Of a stretch of DNA of 64,000 bases, positions 45,473 to 54,048 are shown piece after piece. Position 1 is the stretch's first letter; the number at the start of each line of letters is the position of its first letter. The notes beneath the pieces are model-generated. The model had not been told where the DNA came from. It saw only the letters and a list, made by a program, of their open reading frames with translations, and made no database searches. The DNA is taken from assembly GCA_910579275.1 (NCBI GenBank), contig CAJTTO010000004.1:85840-149839 (forward strand), written 5' to 3'. This DNA is from an uncultured Lachnospiraceae bacterium (GTDB taxonomy: Bacteria; Bacillota; Clostridia; Lachnospirales; Lachnospiraceae). The translations under genes were made by a program, and so were the position numbers.

Positions 45473-47008
45473 TTATTTCAGTGCGGCGGCAATGCCGCCC
45501 ACAAATTCCATCAACGGTGTCGGAAACACGCCAAGCAGCAGCGTCGCAGCCGCAAGTACCACAACCGGAACCAGCATACAAGGAGCCGGCTCCCTGTACT
45601 TGTCAAGCTCCTTTTCGTCCAGCGGGGCTTTTAGAAATCCGTTGACGGCGAGCGGAAGCAGATATCCCGCTGTCAGAAGCGCCGAAACCAGAAGCGCCAC
45701 CGGACCAATCCATGAAAGTCCGGCAATCCCGCTCTCAAGACAGCCCGCAGCCAGATACCATTTGCTGATAATGCCGCTTGTCGGCGGTATGCCAATCAGT
45801 CCAAGGGAACAAATCGTATAGCTCCAGAACAGAACGGGCATCTTTTTTCCAAGACCTGCGAATTCTTTCACCTTTACCCTGCCCGTGCCGAATATCAGCG
45901 CACCGGCGAACAGAAACAGCCCGCTCTTAATCAGGGCGTGGAACACCACATGCAGCAGGCTTCCGGTAAATGCAGCCGCATTCATCATGGAAAGCCCAAG
46001 CAGGATATACGAGAGGTTCGACACGGTCGAGTACGCAAGTCTTTTTTTCAGAATCTTTTCCTTAAAGGCAAGCGACGAGCCCATCAAAAGCGTTATCACA
46101 GCAAGAATGCACCACACTGTCTGCACCCATGTCCCGCGCAGAAAATCCGTGCCTACGCAGTAATACACCGTTCTGATAACGGCAAGAATTCCTCCCTTTA
46201 CGATAATACCCGACAAGAACGCGGACGCGGGCGCAGGCGCAACAGGGTGCGCCGTCGGAAGCCACGCGTGGAGCGGAAAGCACCCGGCCTTCACGCCGAA
46301 ACCGACAAGCATCAGAAATACTGCCGTCAGACAAAGGGTCGTGTTTCCCGACTCCGCAACAGCCGCCATATCCAGCGAACCGCCCGGCACAAAACCCATC
46401 AGCTCCGCGTAATCCCACATTCCGCCAAAACTGCGCAGCGGGTCGGGAGCGCCGGCATACTTGTACAGAAAATAAATCCCGAACAATGCCATATACGCGC
46501 CGCAGAACGAGTAAAACATATATTTCAGCGCTGCCATGACAGCCTCCTTTGAGCCGTTGTGGATGACAAGCGGCATGGACGCCAGTGTCATAAGCTCATA
46601 AAACAGGTACAGCGTGACCAAATTTCCCGAAAAGCAAAGCCCCATCAGCACGCCGAACGTAATCAGGTAAAAGCTGTAATAACGCTTTTCATTTTTTTCA
46701 TGCGACATATATCCAAAGGAAAAAAATCCCGCAAGCAGAAACACTGCAACGACAATTCCCGCAAAAAGTCTGCCGAGGTCGTCAATCGCAAAATATACAG
46801 GTATGTTGTCCACAAGGCGAAACAGTATCAGCCTGTCCCCTGCCGCGCCGCTTATCGCATAGACAGCCAGCGCCGCGGACACTACAAATGACACACCTGT
46901 CACTTTTAAGAGGGTCTTCCTGTCCCGAAATACGCCCTCATGCAAAAACAGCAGCACGAATCCTACGATGACAGGCAGGACAACCGGCAATAAAATCATG
47001 TAATTCAT
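45473..47008 (-). CDS. Mrp/Mbh-type antiporter subunit D (second D-type)
   Basis: A 511-aa NuoM/MrpD-like membrane protein. LVTLYLFYELMTLASMPLVI has the key Glu (E138), FGVKAGCFPLHAWLPTAHPV the key Lys (K240). The start is about 15 bp after the stop of the first D-type gene, with a GGAATGGGGG ribosome site. Sequence differs clearly from the other three D-type subunits, so each probably has its own fixed place in the complex. Confidence 0.9.
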   Translation of the reverse strand: MNYMILLPVVLPVIVGFVLLFLHEGVFRDRKTLLKVTGVSFVVSAALAVYAISGAAGDRLILFRLVDNIPVYFAIDDLGRLFAGIVVAVFLLAGFFSFGYMSHEKNEKRYYSFYLITFGVLMGLCFSGNLVTLYLFYELMTLASMPLVIHNGSKEAVMAALKYMFYSFCGAYMALFGIYFLYKYAGAPDPLRSFGGMWDYAELMGFVPGGSLDMAAVAESGNTTLCLTAVFLMLVGFGVKAGCFPLHAWLPTAHPVAPAPASAFLSGIIVKGGILAVIRTVYYCVGTDFLRGTWVQTVWCILAVITLLMGSSLAFKEKILKKRLAYSTVSNLSYILLGLSMMNAAAFTGSLLHVVFHALIKSGLFLFAGALIFGTGRVKVKEFAGLGKKMPVLFWSYTICSLGLIGIPPTSGIISKWYLAAGCLESGIAGLSWIGPVALLVSALLTAGYLLPLAVNGFLKAPLDEKELDKYREPAPCMLVPVVVLAAATLLLGVFPTPLMEFVGGIAAALK

Positions 47009-47023
47009 TTCACTCCCCCATTC

Positions 47024-48541
47024 CTATCCAAACATACCAATTCCGCTTATAATCCAGTCCGCAATCGGCTGTGAGCAGCAGCCGAGCAGCACATTCAGCG
47101 CAATCATCAGTATCAGGGTAAAATTGTACAGGGGATGCTCCCTGAAGCTGACAATCGCGGCCTCGCCCGCCTCTGTCTTCTTCACATTTCTGCTCTTAGG
47201 CGTATAAAGGCGTATGACTGTCTTCATAAAGTAAATCGCGTTGAGCACGGTGCTGATTGCCAGACAGATTAACGTGGGCAGCATCTTGGAAAGACTGTTC
47301 TGCACAGCCGCCTCCGCGAAAAGCATCTTGCTGATAAATCCCGAAAACAGCGGAATGCCGACCATCGAGCAGGCGCCCATTGTAAAGGCAATTCCCGCCA
47401 TCGGGTTGCGGTAGCCGCTGCCCGTCAGATCCTCAAACCGCTTGCTTCCCCCCGATGCGTCCGTAAGCCCCGCCGCCGCGACAAACAGCAGCGACTTCGT
47501 GGATGCGTGCGACAGAACATGGAAGATGCTTGCCACAATGCCGAACGTTGTCCCAAGCCCCAGACCCATATAGATGTAGCCAATCTGCGCCACCGAAGAA
47601 AAGGCAACCATGCGCCGGATGTCATTCTCCATAATCGCGTTGACAGAGCCCATAATCATGCCCAGAAGTCCGAATACAAACAAGATATTGACAATTTTCG
47701 AATCGACAATAATGTCAAATCCGACCACGCGGAAGAAAATCTTAATCAGCAGAAAAATATATCCCTTTGACACAAGGCTTGACAAAATTGCCGCGCTTGA
47801 CACCGTTGAATACCCATACGCATCCGGCAGCCATGTGTGGAACGGATAGAGCGCACTTTTGATGGCAAGCCCGACGCATATCATGCCAATCGACGCCACA
47901 AGGGGAATGTTGTAAATTCCCTGCGCATACACATAGGCAATGCTCTGCTTGATATTGCTCATCAGCAGATGTCCCGTAATGTCATACAGGACACAGAGCC
48001 CCATCAGCAAAAGACCGGAGCCAAGGGAGCTCATAATCATGTAGCGCGTCGCCGCTTCTATCGTGCGCCCGCTCTGGCGAATCATAATCAGGCCGCACGC
48101 GCTGATGGTATTGATTTCCACAAAAACATAAGCTGTAAAGAGGTCGTTCGTGTAAATCAATGCCAGCAGGGAACTCAACAGCAGGTTTATCATGATATAA
48201 TACAGATTCGCCTTCGTGTCCTCGATTTCCCTGTCAATATGTTCCTCGCCGCCTTTCATCGAAAGCAGCATCACAATACAGAAAAACAAAGCCATGCCCG
48301 CCTCAAGCACGCCGGCACGGATTTCATTGCCCCACGGTGCGGGAAAGTGCCCCATCATAAACGTATATGGTTCTCCCACGCCAAGCATATAAACAAAAAG
48401 AACCGCGGACATCACAGTGACCGCAAGAAGGACAAACGTATTCCAGAACCGTGCCACCTTCCTGTTCATAATCGAAGTCAGCACGCCGGAGCCTAGCGAC
48501 AGCAGAATGCTGAAAAACGGAAAATTGCGTATAAACTCCAT
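47024..48541 (-). CDS. Mrp/Mbh-type antiporter subunit D (first D-type)
   Basis: A 505-aa NuoN/MrpD-like membrane protein. LFTAYVFVEINTI has the key Glu (E142) and LAIKSALYPFHTWLPDAYGY the key Lys (K228). It starts directly after the C subunit gene (one base between). MrpD-like proteins translocate protons in Mrp antiporters; ion choice here is not proven. Confidence 0.9.
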   Translation of the reverse strand: MEFIRNFPFFSILLSLGSGVLTSIMNRKVARFWNTFVLLAVTVMSAVLFVYMLGVGEPYTFMMGHFPAPWGNEIRAGVLEAGMALFFCIVMLLSMKGGEEHIDREIEDTKANLYYIMINLLLSSLLALIYTNDLFTAYVFVEINTISACGLIMIRQSGRTIEAATRYMIMSSLGSGLLLMGLCVLYDITGHLLMSNIKQSIAYVYAQGIYNIPLVASIGMICVGLAIKSALYPFHTWLPDAYGYSTVSSAAILSSLVSKGYIFLLIKIFFRVVGFDIIVDSKIVNILFVFGLLGMIMGSVNAIMENDIRRMVAFSSVAQIGYIYMGLGLGTTFGIVASIFHVLSHASTKSLLFVAAAGLTDASGGSKRFEDLTGSGYRNPMAGIAFTMGACSMVGIPLFSGFISKMLFAEAAVQNSLSKMLPTLICLAISTVLNAIYFMKTVIRLYTPKSRNVKKTEAGEAAIVSFREHPLYNFTLILMIALNVLLGCCSQPIADWIISGIGMFG

Positions 48542-48542
48542 C

Positions 48543-48917
48543 CTACTGATCCTCCTTTTTCAGCATGGTCGAAATTTCATCCATATCCAGCGTATGGTAT
48601 CTGCGATACAGCCGGATGGTAAGGGAAAGCATCAGCGCAGTGACAGACACCGACACCACGATGCCCGTCAGCACCAGGCCGCTTGGCACCGGATTGATGT
48701 ATGCCTCCACACTCGTCACATTGTCCACCACAATCGGCGCAGCCCTGCCCGCGATATAGCCCTTTTCCGCAAGGAACAAGTATGTCGCCGTGTCCATGAT
48801 GTTGAGCCCGATAATTTTCTTGATTAAATTTTTCTGCAGCAAAAGGTTGGAAAAACCGATGCCGAACAGAATCATGGCGACAGCCTCCCCATAGTTTGCA
48901 AGCAAATTTCCACCCAT
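48543..48917 (-). CDS. Mrp/Mnh-type antiporter subunit C (NuoK-like)
   Basis: A 124-aa protein with three membrane helices, as in MrpC/NuoK: VAMILFGIGFSNLLLQKNLI, KKIIGLNIMDTATYLFL, and LVLTGIVVSVSVTALMLSLT. The start at 48917 (MGGNLLANYGEA) uses AAAAGGAGG lying in the last codons of the preceding gene; the ORF upstream to 48983 lies inside that gene. MrpC is needed for complex assembly in known Mrp antiporters. Confidence 0.9.
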   Translation of the reverse strand: MGGNLLANYGEAVAMILFGIGFSNLLLQKNLIKKIIGLNIMDTATYLFLAEKGYIAGRAAPIVVDNVTSVEAYINPVPSGLVLTGIVVSVSVTALMLSLTIRLYRRYHTLDMDEISTMLKKEDQ

Positions 48918-48918
48918 A

Positions 48919-49881
48919 CTAGAAGCCTCCTTTTCGGAACATGGCGTAAAATGCATACATTGTACACGCAACAACCATGCCAACGCAGATATTTAACGGA
49001 AGAATCAGTCCCGAGCTTAGGATGTCCCCAGGCGTTCCAAGGGGGATTCCTGTCTCAAGATGATGCGCGCCGCAGTAGAAGGAATATGTCTTGGCAAGGC
49101 AGTAAAACAACAGCGCCACAAAGCAAATCCACTTGTATGTTCTCTGCGTAAAAAACCGTTCAATCTTTTGAAAGCCAAACGCGTTGACGTACAGAATCAG
49201 TCCCGAGCCGATAATCGCGCCGCCCGAAAAGCCGCCGCCCGGTGACAGATGCCCGTTTAATATGACATAAATGCCAAAAATGATAATCATCGGCACAAGG
49301 AAAAATGCCACTTTCTGAAGGATAATGTCATTTTTTGGCTCGTAGAGGCGGTCGTTCTCCTCCTCCTCCCTTTTCTTTGACCTACTGTCAACGCGCAGCA
49401 GAATCAAAACCGTACATGTCGCAATAAACAGGACATTGGACTCCCCGAGCGTATCAAACGCACGATAGTCCAAAATCATGCCCGTCACAATATTGACCGC
49501 GCCCGTGTCCTTCATCGCATCCTCAATATACTTGGTCGCCACCTCGTTGTTGTCAGGATTTGCCGCATTTCCGACCGGCGGCAGGTACGATACCATATAC
49601 AGCAGGATTCCGATTAACGTAAAAACAAAGAGCACCGAAATGACCTTGTAAAATTTTGAGAACAGCATCAGCTTCCTGTTGTGCTCAATGTCATAAATGT
49701 TTCTCTGTAAAATCGCCTCGTCGTGGATGCGCTTTTTCTGTGTGTTGACATCCTCCTCAAAAGGCTTCTGGGGTCTTAGCTCCACCCTCCCTATATAGGG
49801 ATCCTTCTCGCCGCAGTACCAGCGCTTTACCTTAAACGCCTTGGTCTTGCGGTATTCCTGCTCAGATAACAGTCGGCTCAT
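48919..49881 (-). CDS. Mrp/Mbh-type subunit: MbhE-like domain fused to MrpB
   Basis: The 320-aa product starts with about 75 hydrophilic residues, including WYCGEKDPYIG, then an MbhE-like membrane pair (FYKVISVLFVFTLIGILLYM, GAVNIVTGMILDYRAFDTLG, ESNVLFIATCTVLILL), a charged linker (SKKREEEENDRLYEPKND) and an MrpB domain with the family hallmark GHLSPGGGFSGGAI. In classic Mrp, the MbhE part belongs to MrpA; here it is joined to MrpB. The start overlaps the MbhD-like gene by 4 bp. The cytosolic N-terminal piece has no known counterpart that I recognise. Confidence 0.85.
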   Translation of the reverse strand: MSRLLSEQEYRKTKAFKVKRWYCGEKDPYIGRVELRPQKPFEEDVNTQKKRIHDEAILQRNIYDIEHNRKLMLFSKFYKVISVLFVFTLIGILLYMVSYLPPVGNAANPDNNEVATKYIEDAMKDTGAVNIVTGMILDYRAFDTLGESNVLFIATCTVLILLRVDSRSKKREEEENDRLYEPKNDIILQKVAFFLVPMIIIFGIYVILNGHLSPGGGFSGGAIIGSGLILYVNAFGFQKIERFFTQRTYKWICFVALLFYCLAKTYSFYCGAHHLETGIPLGTPGDILSSGLILPLNICVGMVVACTMYAFYAMFRKGGF

Positions 49882-50177
49882 TTTGCTCCCCCCTTCTTGT
49901 CGTGCCTGTGATGGTCCGCTTTTTCTTCATCATGCTCAACCGCCACGATTGCATGAATCTTCTTGAGCGTCACGAAAAACAGAATACTCGTAATTCCCGC
50001 GCCCACTGCGGCCTCCGTGATGGCAAGGTCGGGCGATTCCAGAAGAATCCAGATAATGGACATTATCAAGCTGTAAGACATAAATATTATAATTGAATTC
50101 AGCAGATTTTTGGAAAAGCTGACTGAAATCGCACACACGATTAAAAATATAAAAAGCACAATCTGAAAGACTTTCAT
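49878..50177 (-). CDS. MbhD-like antiporter subunit (DUF4040)
   Basis: A 99-aa protein with three membrane helices and a His/Lys/Asp-rich tail (DHHRHDKKG). ESPDLAITEAAVGAGITSIL is the MbhD/MrpA C-terminal signature with its functional Glu residues. In bacterial Mrp this domain is fused to MrpA; here it is free, as in archaeal Mbh and Mbx operons. It overlaps both neighbours by 4 bp. Confidence 0.88.
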   Translation of the reverse strand: MKVFQIVLFIFLIVCAISVSFSKNLLNSIIIFMSYSLIMSIIWILLESPDLAITEAAVGAGITSILFFVTLKKIHAIVAVEHDEEKADHHRHDKKGGAK

Positions 50178-50515
50178 ACCTCGTCCTCCTTCTTCTGTAT
50201 CGCGACATTCTTGTCCAGTTCTTCGTTCGTCGCCACCTCAAATCGCGCAAGCATATGGGAAGCCACCGGCGAGGCAAACCACAAAAATACAATGACAAGC
50301 AGCATTTTTAATGAAGTAAAATTGAATCCGGACAATATCATCAGACCAATCATGGACAGCGCTATCCCAAGCGTATCGCCCATGGCGGCAGCGTGCATCC
50401 TGTTGAGGACATAGTTGAACTTAAACACGCCGAACAGTTCAATTGCAAACACTGTCAACCCGCAGAGCAGCATACTGATTCCCGCAAGAAACCTAATCCA
50501 CTGTAGTACTATCAT
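50174..50515 (-). CDS. Mrp/Mnh-type antiporter subunit G
   Basis: A 113-aa protein with three membrane helices and the MrpG pattern (FKFNYVLNRMHAAAMGDTLG, SPVASHMLARFEVA). It overlaps the MrpF-like gene by 23 bp, which suggests translational coupling, and the MbhD-like gene by 4 bp. Confidence 0.9.
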   Translation of the reverse strand: MIVLQWIRFLAGISMLLCGLTVFAIELFGVFKFNYVLNRMHAAAMGDTLGIALSMIGLMILSGFNFTSLKMLLVIVFLWFASPVASHMLARFEVATNEELDKNVAIQKKEDEV

Positions 50516-50840
50516 GCTGTTCTCCCTCCTTTTCCTTCTTTTTGCTTTCCGCGTACACGCCCATGTATACCTTGGTCAGAAGCGTCACAGCCAAAAAAGA
50601 AATCATTGCATATATAATACAGATATCCACCAGATATCCCTCGTTCATCTTTACCGCAAGTATGGCGATAATCACCATCGTAAGCGTGCCCATCATGTTC
50701 ACCGCCACAATCCTGTCCGCAATCTTTGGTCCCTTAATTGCGCGGACAAGACACGCAAACACCATCAGCGCCAGTATAATCGGAAGCACTGTCAGGACAA
50801 CGTCAAAAGCTGCGTCAAGTGCCATATTTCCGCTATTCAT
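50493..50840 (-). CDS. Mrp/Mnh-type antiporter subunit F
   Basis: A 115-aa protein with three membrane helices and the MrpF pattern (RAIKGPKIADRIVAVNMMGT, YLVDICIIYAMISFLAVTLL). GGAGG lies about ten bases before the ATG. The C-terminus is charged. It lies between the E- and G-type genes as in other Mrp operons. Confidence 0.9.
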   Translation of the reverse strand: MNSGNMALDAAFDVVLTVLPIILALMVFACLVRAIKGPKIADRIVAVNMMGTLTMVIIAILAVKMNEGYLVDICIIYAMISFLAVTLLTKVYMGVYAESKKKEKEGEQHDSTTVD

Positions 50841-50855
50841 ATCCTTTATCCTCCA

Positions 50856-51314
50856 TCACTTTTCAATCTTTTCCAGCAGTTTCACAAACACGGACGCATC
50901 CATGCCCTCGGCAAGCGTCCTGTCCAGACAGTGGACAAGAAATTTGTCCCCGTCTATCGAGACCGTGATGGTTCCCGGCGTGAGCGTGATGGAGTTTGCC
51001 AGCAGAAACCTTGACGTATCGTTCTTAAAATGGGTTTCAAACTCCACGAGCACAGGCTCAACCACCCTGTTCGACGTACAAATCAACCGCATTGTCGCAA
51101 AGTTCGCAATCACGATTTCCTTTATCAGGTAGTACAGATATTGTATCAGGTAACCGCCCTTTTTGAGGTACATCATTTCCCTCTTTGGCGAAAATTCCAT
51201 AAATTTGCAGATAAACCAGTACAGCGCTGCCGATACTGCCAGTCCAAACAGCACGATTTCCATGGTAATCCGCCCGTTAAAGATAATCCACAGCAGGAAA
51301 AATAAGACAAACAT
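50856..51314 (-). CDS. Mrp/Mnh-type antiporter subunit E
   Basis: A 152-aa MrpE-like protein: two membrane helices near the N-terminus, then LTPGTITVSIDGDKFLVHCL, the conserved beta-rich motif of the family. AGGAGG precedes the ATG. It begins 35 bp after trmB and heads the antiporter genes (order E, F, G, MbhD, MbhE-B, C, D, D, D, large D). Confidence 0.9.
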   Translation of the reverse strand: MFVLFFLLWIIFNGRITMEIVLFGLAVSAALYWFICKFMEFSPKREMMYLKKGGYLIQYLYYLIKEIVIANFATMRLICTSNRVVEPVLVEFETHFKNDTSRFLLANSITLTPGTITVSIDGDKFLVHCLDRTLAEGMDASVFVKLLEKIEK

Positions 51315-51349
51315 ATTCCTTTACCTCCTCTTTCAATTTGCGCTGCCGT

Positions 51350-52036
51350 TCACTCCGTGCAGCCCTGCGCCCTGTCTGAACAGCAGCCTGTTTTCGCAGC
51401 CTGGCAGATTATGTATTTGTAAATCGGATTTCCCATGGAAGAAAATTTCTCCTCATACTCTGTCATAATGTTTCCCTGCATCATTTTTTCATCATGGTGC
51501 AAGTCCCTCGTCATCGCCTCAATCCGCCACCCCGCAGGCTCTACCTCGGCAACTGCGAAGTCGAACAAGTCCATGTTGTCCGTCTTAAATTCAATCGTGC
51601 CGCCACGCGCAAGAATCTCCTGATATCTGGCAAGAAACTGTCTTGACGGAAGGCGTCTCCTCGCATGCCTGTCCTTCGGCCATGGATCGGAAAAGTTCAG
51701 GTAAATCCGCCCAACCTCCTCCCTGCCAAACACCTCGCAGATCTCCTCCGCGTCCATGCGGATAAACCGAACGTTGGGAAGCGCCTGCTCCTCCATCTTC
51801 TGAACCGCGCGCAGAAGCACGGTCGAGTATTTTTCGATACCAATATAATTCATATCCGGATTGGCAGCCGCCAAATCCATCAAAAAACGCCCCTTCCCCA
51901 TACCAATTTCAATATGTATCGGACGTTCATTTCCAAATATTTCATGCCATTTTCCTTTTTGCAACGCAGGCTCATGTACCACAAAAGGACTCTCTGCAAT
52001 GACCTCCCGCGAACCTGTTACATTCCTAAGCCTCAC
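51350..52036 (-). CDS. trmB: tRNA (guanine-N7-)-methyltransferase
   Basis: The 228-aa enzyme methylates G46 of tRNAs with SAM. IHIEIGMGKGRFLMDLAAAN is the SAM-binding motif, FSDPWPKDRHARRRL the tRNA and catalytic motif, and TEYEEKF the C-terminal motif. The start is GTG at 52036 with a run of Gs upstream. The C-terminal tail after IYKYIICQAAK is Cys-rich and short. It is the first gene of the long transcript that continues into the antiporter genes; a common promoter lies at 52168-52196. Confidence 0.95.
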   Translation of the reverse strand: MRLRNVTGSREVIAESPFVVHEPALQKGKWHEIFGNERPIHIEIGMGKGRFLMDLAAANPDMNYIGIEKYSTVLLRAVQKMEEQALPNVRFIRMDAEEICEVFGREEVGRIYLNFSDPWPKDRHARRRLPSRQFLARYQEILARGGTIEFKTDNMDLFDFAVAEVEPAGWRIEAMTRDLHHDEKMMQGNIMTEYEEKFSSMGNPIYKYIICQAAKTGCCSDRAQGCTE

Positions 52037-52167
52037 TTTTATTCCCCCTATTCTTTCTCAAAGCGATTCCGTGCTTTCATCGTTATGAAGCATCCTATCA
52101 ATCACACAGCGAAGATTCTGCTCGCCGGCAGCCCCATTCGGACAGCCTGCACTATTATTCTTCACCT

Positions 52168-52196
52168 ATTATACGATATTAATGTGATTGTTTCAA
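52168..52196 (-). promoter_or_regulatory. Promoter of trmB and the antiporter genes
   Basis: TTGAAA (52191-52196) and TATAAT (52168-52173) are 17 bp apart on the minus strand. A GC-rich leader of about 125 nt with several possible stems follows before the GTG start; I could not match it to a known riboswitch. Confidence 0.65.
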
Positions 52197-52225
52197 TTTT
52201 ATCTTAAAAAAGAATAAAGAAAAAA

Positions 52226-52258
52226 TAAAAAATGCCATCATTTGGATGACATTTTTTA
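52226..52258 (-). terminator. Rho-independent terminator after the DUF5722 gene
   Basis: AAAAAATGTCATC pairs with GATGGCATTTTTT around a five-base loop; T-rich on both sides. It lies 15 bp past the stop at 52274. Confidence 0.85.
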
Positions 52259-52273
52259 CTTTATAGGAACTTG

Positions 52274-53881
52274 TTATGGGTTGACTCCGAGTGCCTGCCA
52301 GCTCGCCGCACCGATAATGGGAAGTGCAAACTGTGTGTAGGCTGCCGACTGTGGTGTGTCGATATACTTGAATACATTGTACATCTGCTTTGGCGTGGTC
52401 GCAAGACCGTTGGCGTCACAGTTGTATAAACCACATGCAATCTTGTCGGAATTCTTCTCATATATGTTGTCCACTGTCCTGTGAACGATAAAGCCCTTAA
52501 TCAGCGGGTTCTTCTCCGCAAGCTTGTATGCATATGCAAACGATGCCGCCTGTGTCTGCTCGTCGGATGTCATGGAGTTAAACAGAATCTCCGAAATGAT
52601 GATATAGCGTACTTGTCCGTTTGGCGCCAGAAAAGACGGCTGACTCATATAGGCTGTGAACACATCCATATTCTGCGGGTTAATCATTCTGGTATTGGCC
52701 GTGTGGTCAATCAGGTGCATCGACTTGTAGTTTGCAGGCATATCCCAGAATCTTGCTGCCGTGAGCGGTACCGGATGCGGATGCCATGCGACACCCCAGT
52801 CGATATTTCCGTGGGAAGCCACATCCGTGTTAAACGCGTCAATAAACTTTTTCGCTCCATATTGGTTTGCCGTACCGTCCTCCCATGTCCATCTCTGGTC
52901 GATACAGGTGAGCACGCGCGCGTTTGCGTTCTGACTCTTGATGGCGTTATAGCACATACGGAACGCTTTCTCATACTCGAGCGCAAAGTTTGTCACATTG
53001 TAATTTCCTGCAAAATACCAAGGATTGTTGTTGTTTACCTCATTGCCGATAATCCAGTTGGAAATCAGTCCTGTCGCAGGGTTGCTGTAGCGCTGCGCAA
53101 GGAACGCCATCAGCGCCTCGATAGACTCCACGCCGAGCTGCTCGTCCGTATTGTACGCATAGTGCCTGTACTTCGCGACACGCCCGGAAGGCTTCACAGT
53201 AAGCGCAGTCGCCGCGTTATAATAATTCACAAGGTTCATGGTAACTTCAACCTTCTGTGATGCGAAAAGCGTCATTACCATGTCGTATTCTGCCACAACT
53301 CCCTGATGGAAATTGTATGTTTTTCCATTGTACTGGAAAGGTACAGCAGGTCCCGGCTGGAAAAACCTGTCAATCGCCATCTCATAGCTTACATGCTGCG
53401 CGCCAAGGTCAGGAATCGCTGCCATGGCTGCGTTGTCGGCGGTGATGCCCTTGATGGATGTCGTCACAGGATTCGGCGCCGTATGTGCTGCGAGCACTTC
53501 AGGATTTGTAATGTAGTACTCCTGACTCACCGGAACGAATGCCCCGCCCTGCACTGCTGCCACAACAAATTTTGAAAAAAGCTTTGAATTTGCCGTGCCC
53601 TGATCGAGTGATGTCACGAATGTCACTGTCGGCGCATTCGGTGTCACCGCGCAGAAATCCGTCCTGCCGGCAATCGAATTCTGGTATGGCTTCATCTCGA
53701 ACAGATACAGGTTGCCGTCATCGCTCGCAACGCCCGATGCGGCTGCAACGACTGTTATCTGGTTTCCGCCACTGATGACGCACTGGCTGATTGTTGCTGT
53801 TCCTGCAGCAGCCGCAGTCATAGACATCAAGCATACAAACACCATGCACAACGCTGCCCAGAGAGTTAATTTTTTCTTCAT
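52274..53881 (-). CDS. Secreted DUF5722 glycoside hydrolase-like protein
   Basis: The 535-aa product has a signal peptide (MKKKLTLWAALCMVFVCLMS, cleavage near TAAAAG), an N-terminal beta domain, then a TIM barrel of the DUF5722 family. Likely catalytic glutamates, by analogy with clan A enzymes, are E281 in WIIGNEVNN (acid/base) and E431 in IIISEILF (nucleophile). The barrel also shows HYAYNTDEQLG and VAWHPHPVPL. It probably cleaves a plant or host glycan outside the cell; substrate unknown. No anchor motif at the C-terminus. It has its own terminator, and a palindrome (53910-53933) near its promoter suggests regulation. Confidence 0.87.
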   Translation of the reverse strand: MKKKLTLWAALCMVFVCLMSMTAAAAGTATISQCVISGGNQITVVAAASGVASDDGNLYLFEMKPYQNSIAGRTDFCAVTPNAPTVTFVTSLDQGTANSKLFSKFVVAAVQGGAFVPVSQEYYITNPEVLAAHTAPNPVTTSIKGITADNAAMAAIPDLGAQHVSYEMAIDRFFQPGPAVPFQYNGKTYNFHQGVVAEYDMVMTLFASQKVEVTMNLVNYYNAATALTVKPSGRVAKYRHYAYNTDEQLGVESIEALMAFLAQRYSNPATGLISNWIIGNEVNNNNPWYFAGNYNVTNFALEYEKAFRMCYNAIKSQNANARVLTCIDQRWTWEDGTANQYGAKKFIDAFNTDVASHGNIDWGVAWHPHPVPLTAARFWDMPANYKSMHLIDHTANTRMINPQNMDVFTAYMSQPSFLAPNGQVRYIIISEILFNSMTSDEQTQAASFAYAYKLAEKNPLIKGFIVHRTVDNIYEKNSDKIACGLYNCDANGLATTPKQMYNVFKYIDTPQSAAYTQFALPIIGAASWQALGVNP

Positions 53882-53909
53882 GAAATACCTCCGTCCATAA
53901 GAATTTCAC

Positions 53910-53933
53910 ACTGTCAGTCAAAAGACCGACAGT
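53910..53933 (-). promoter_or_regulatory. Palindrome upstream of the DUF5722 gene
   Basis: ACTGTC-x-GTC and GAC-x-GACAGT form a dyad around AAAA. On the minus strand it follows directly after a TATACT -10-like box, about 30 bp before the ribosome site. It could be an operator or a short 5' hairpin. Confidence 0.45.
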
Positions 53934-54003
53934 ATAAGTTAATAGTCCATAAAACAAGTATAACATTTCAACTGCCCATTTACAAGCCGTTCTATACGGT
54001 TCG

Positions 54004-54025
54004 GCTTTTCAGCTTCCTGAAAAGC
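54004..54025 (-). terminator. Hairpin after the large membrane-anchored protein gene
   Basis: GCTTTTCAG pairs with CTGAAAAGC around a four-base loop, about 24 bp after the stop at 54049. There is no T-run, so function as a terminator is uncertain. Confidence 0.4.
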
Positions 54026-54048
54026 TGTTGCCCATAACACGCTCATCC

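Noticed and set aside
45456..45581. N-terminal extension of the third D-type subunit
   Set aside because: The extension lies in the preceding gene, is Cys/Gly/Arg-rich and has no ribosome site; the membrane protein starts at 45455.
52037..52160. Riboswitch in the trmB leader
   Set aside because: The leader is GC-rich with possible stems, but no known riboswitch core could be recognised.
54004..54025. Additional copy of the family A repeat near 54.0 kb
   Set aside because: It shares only short GGCTT and CAGCTTCCTG pieces, without the GTAACAG stem or GCATCAAGCC core; treated as an unrelated hairpin.
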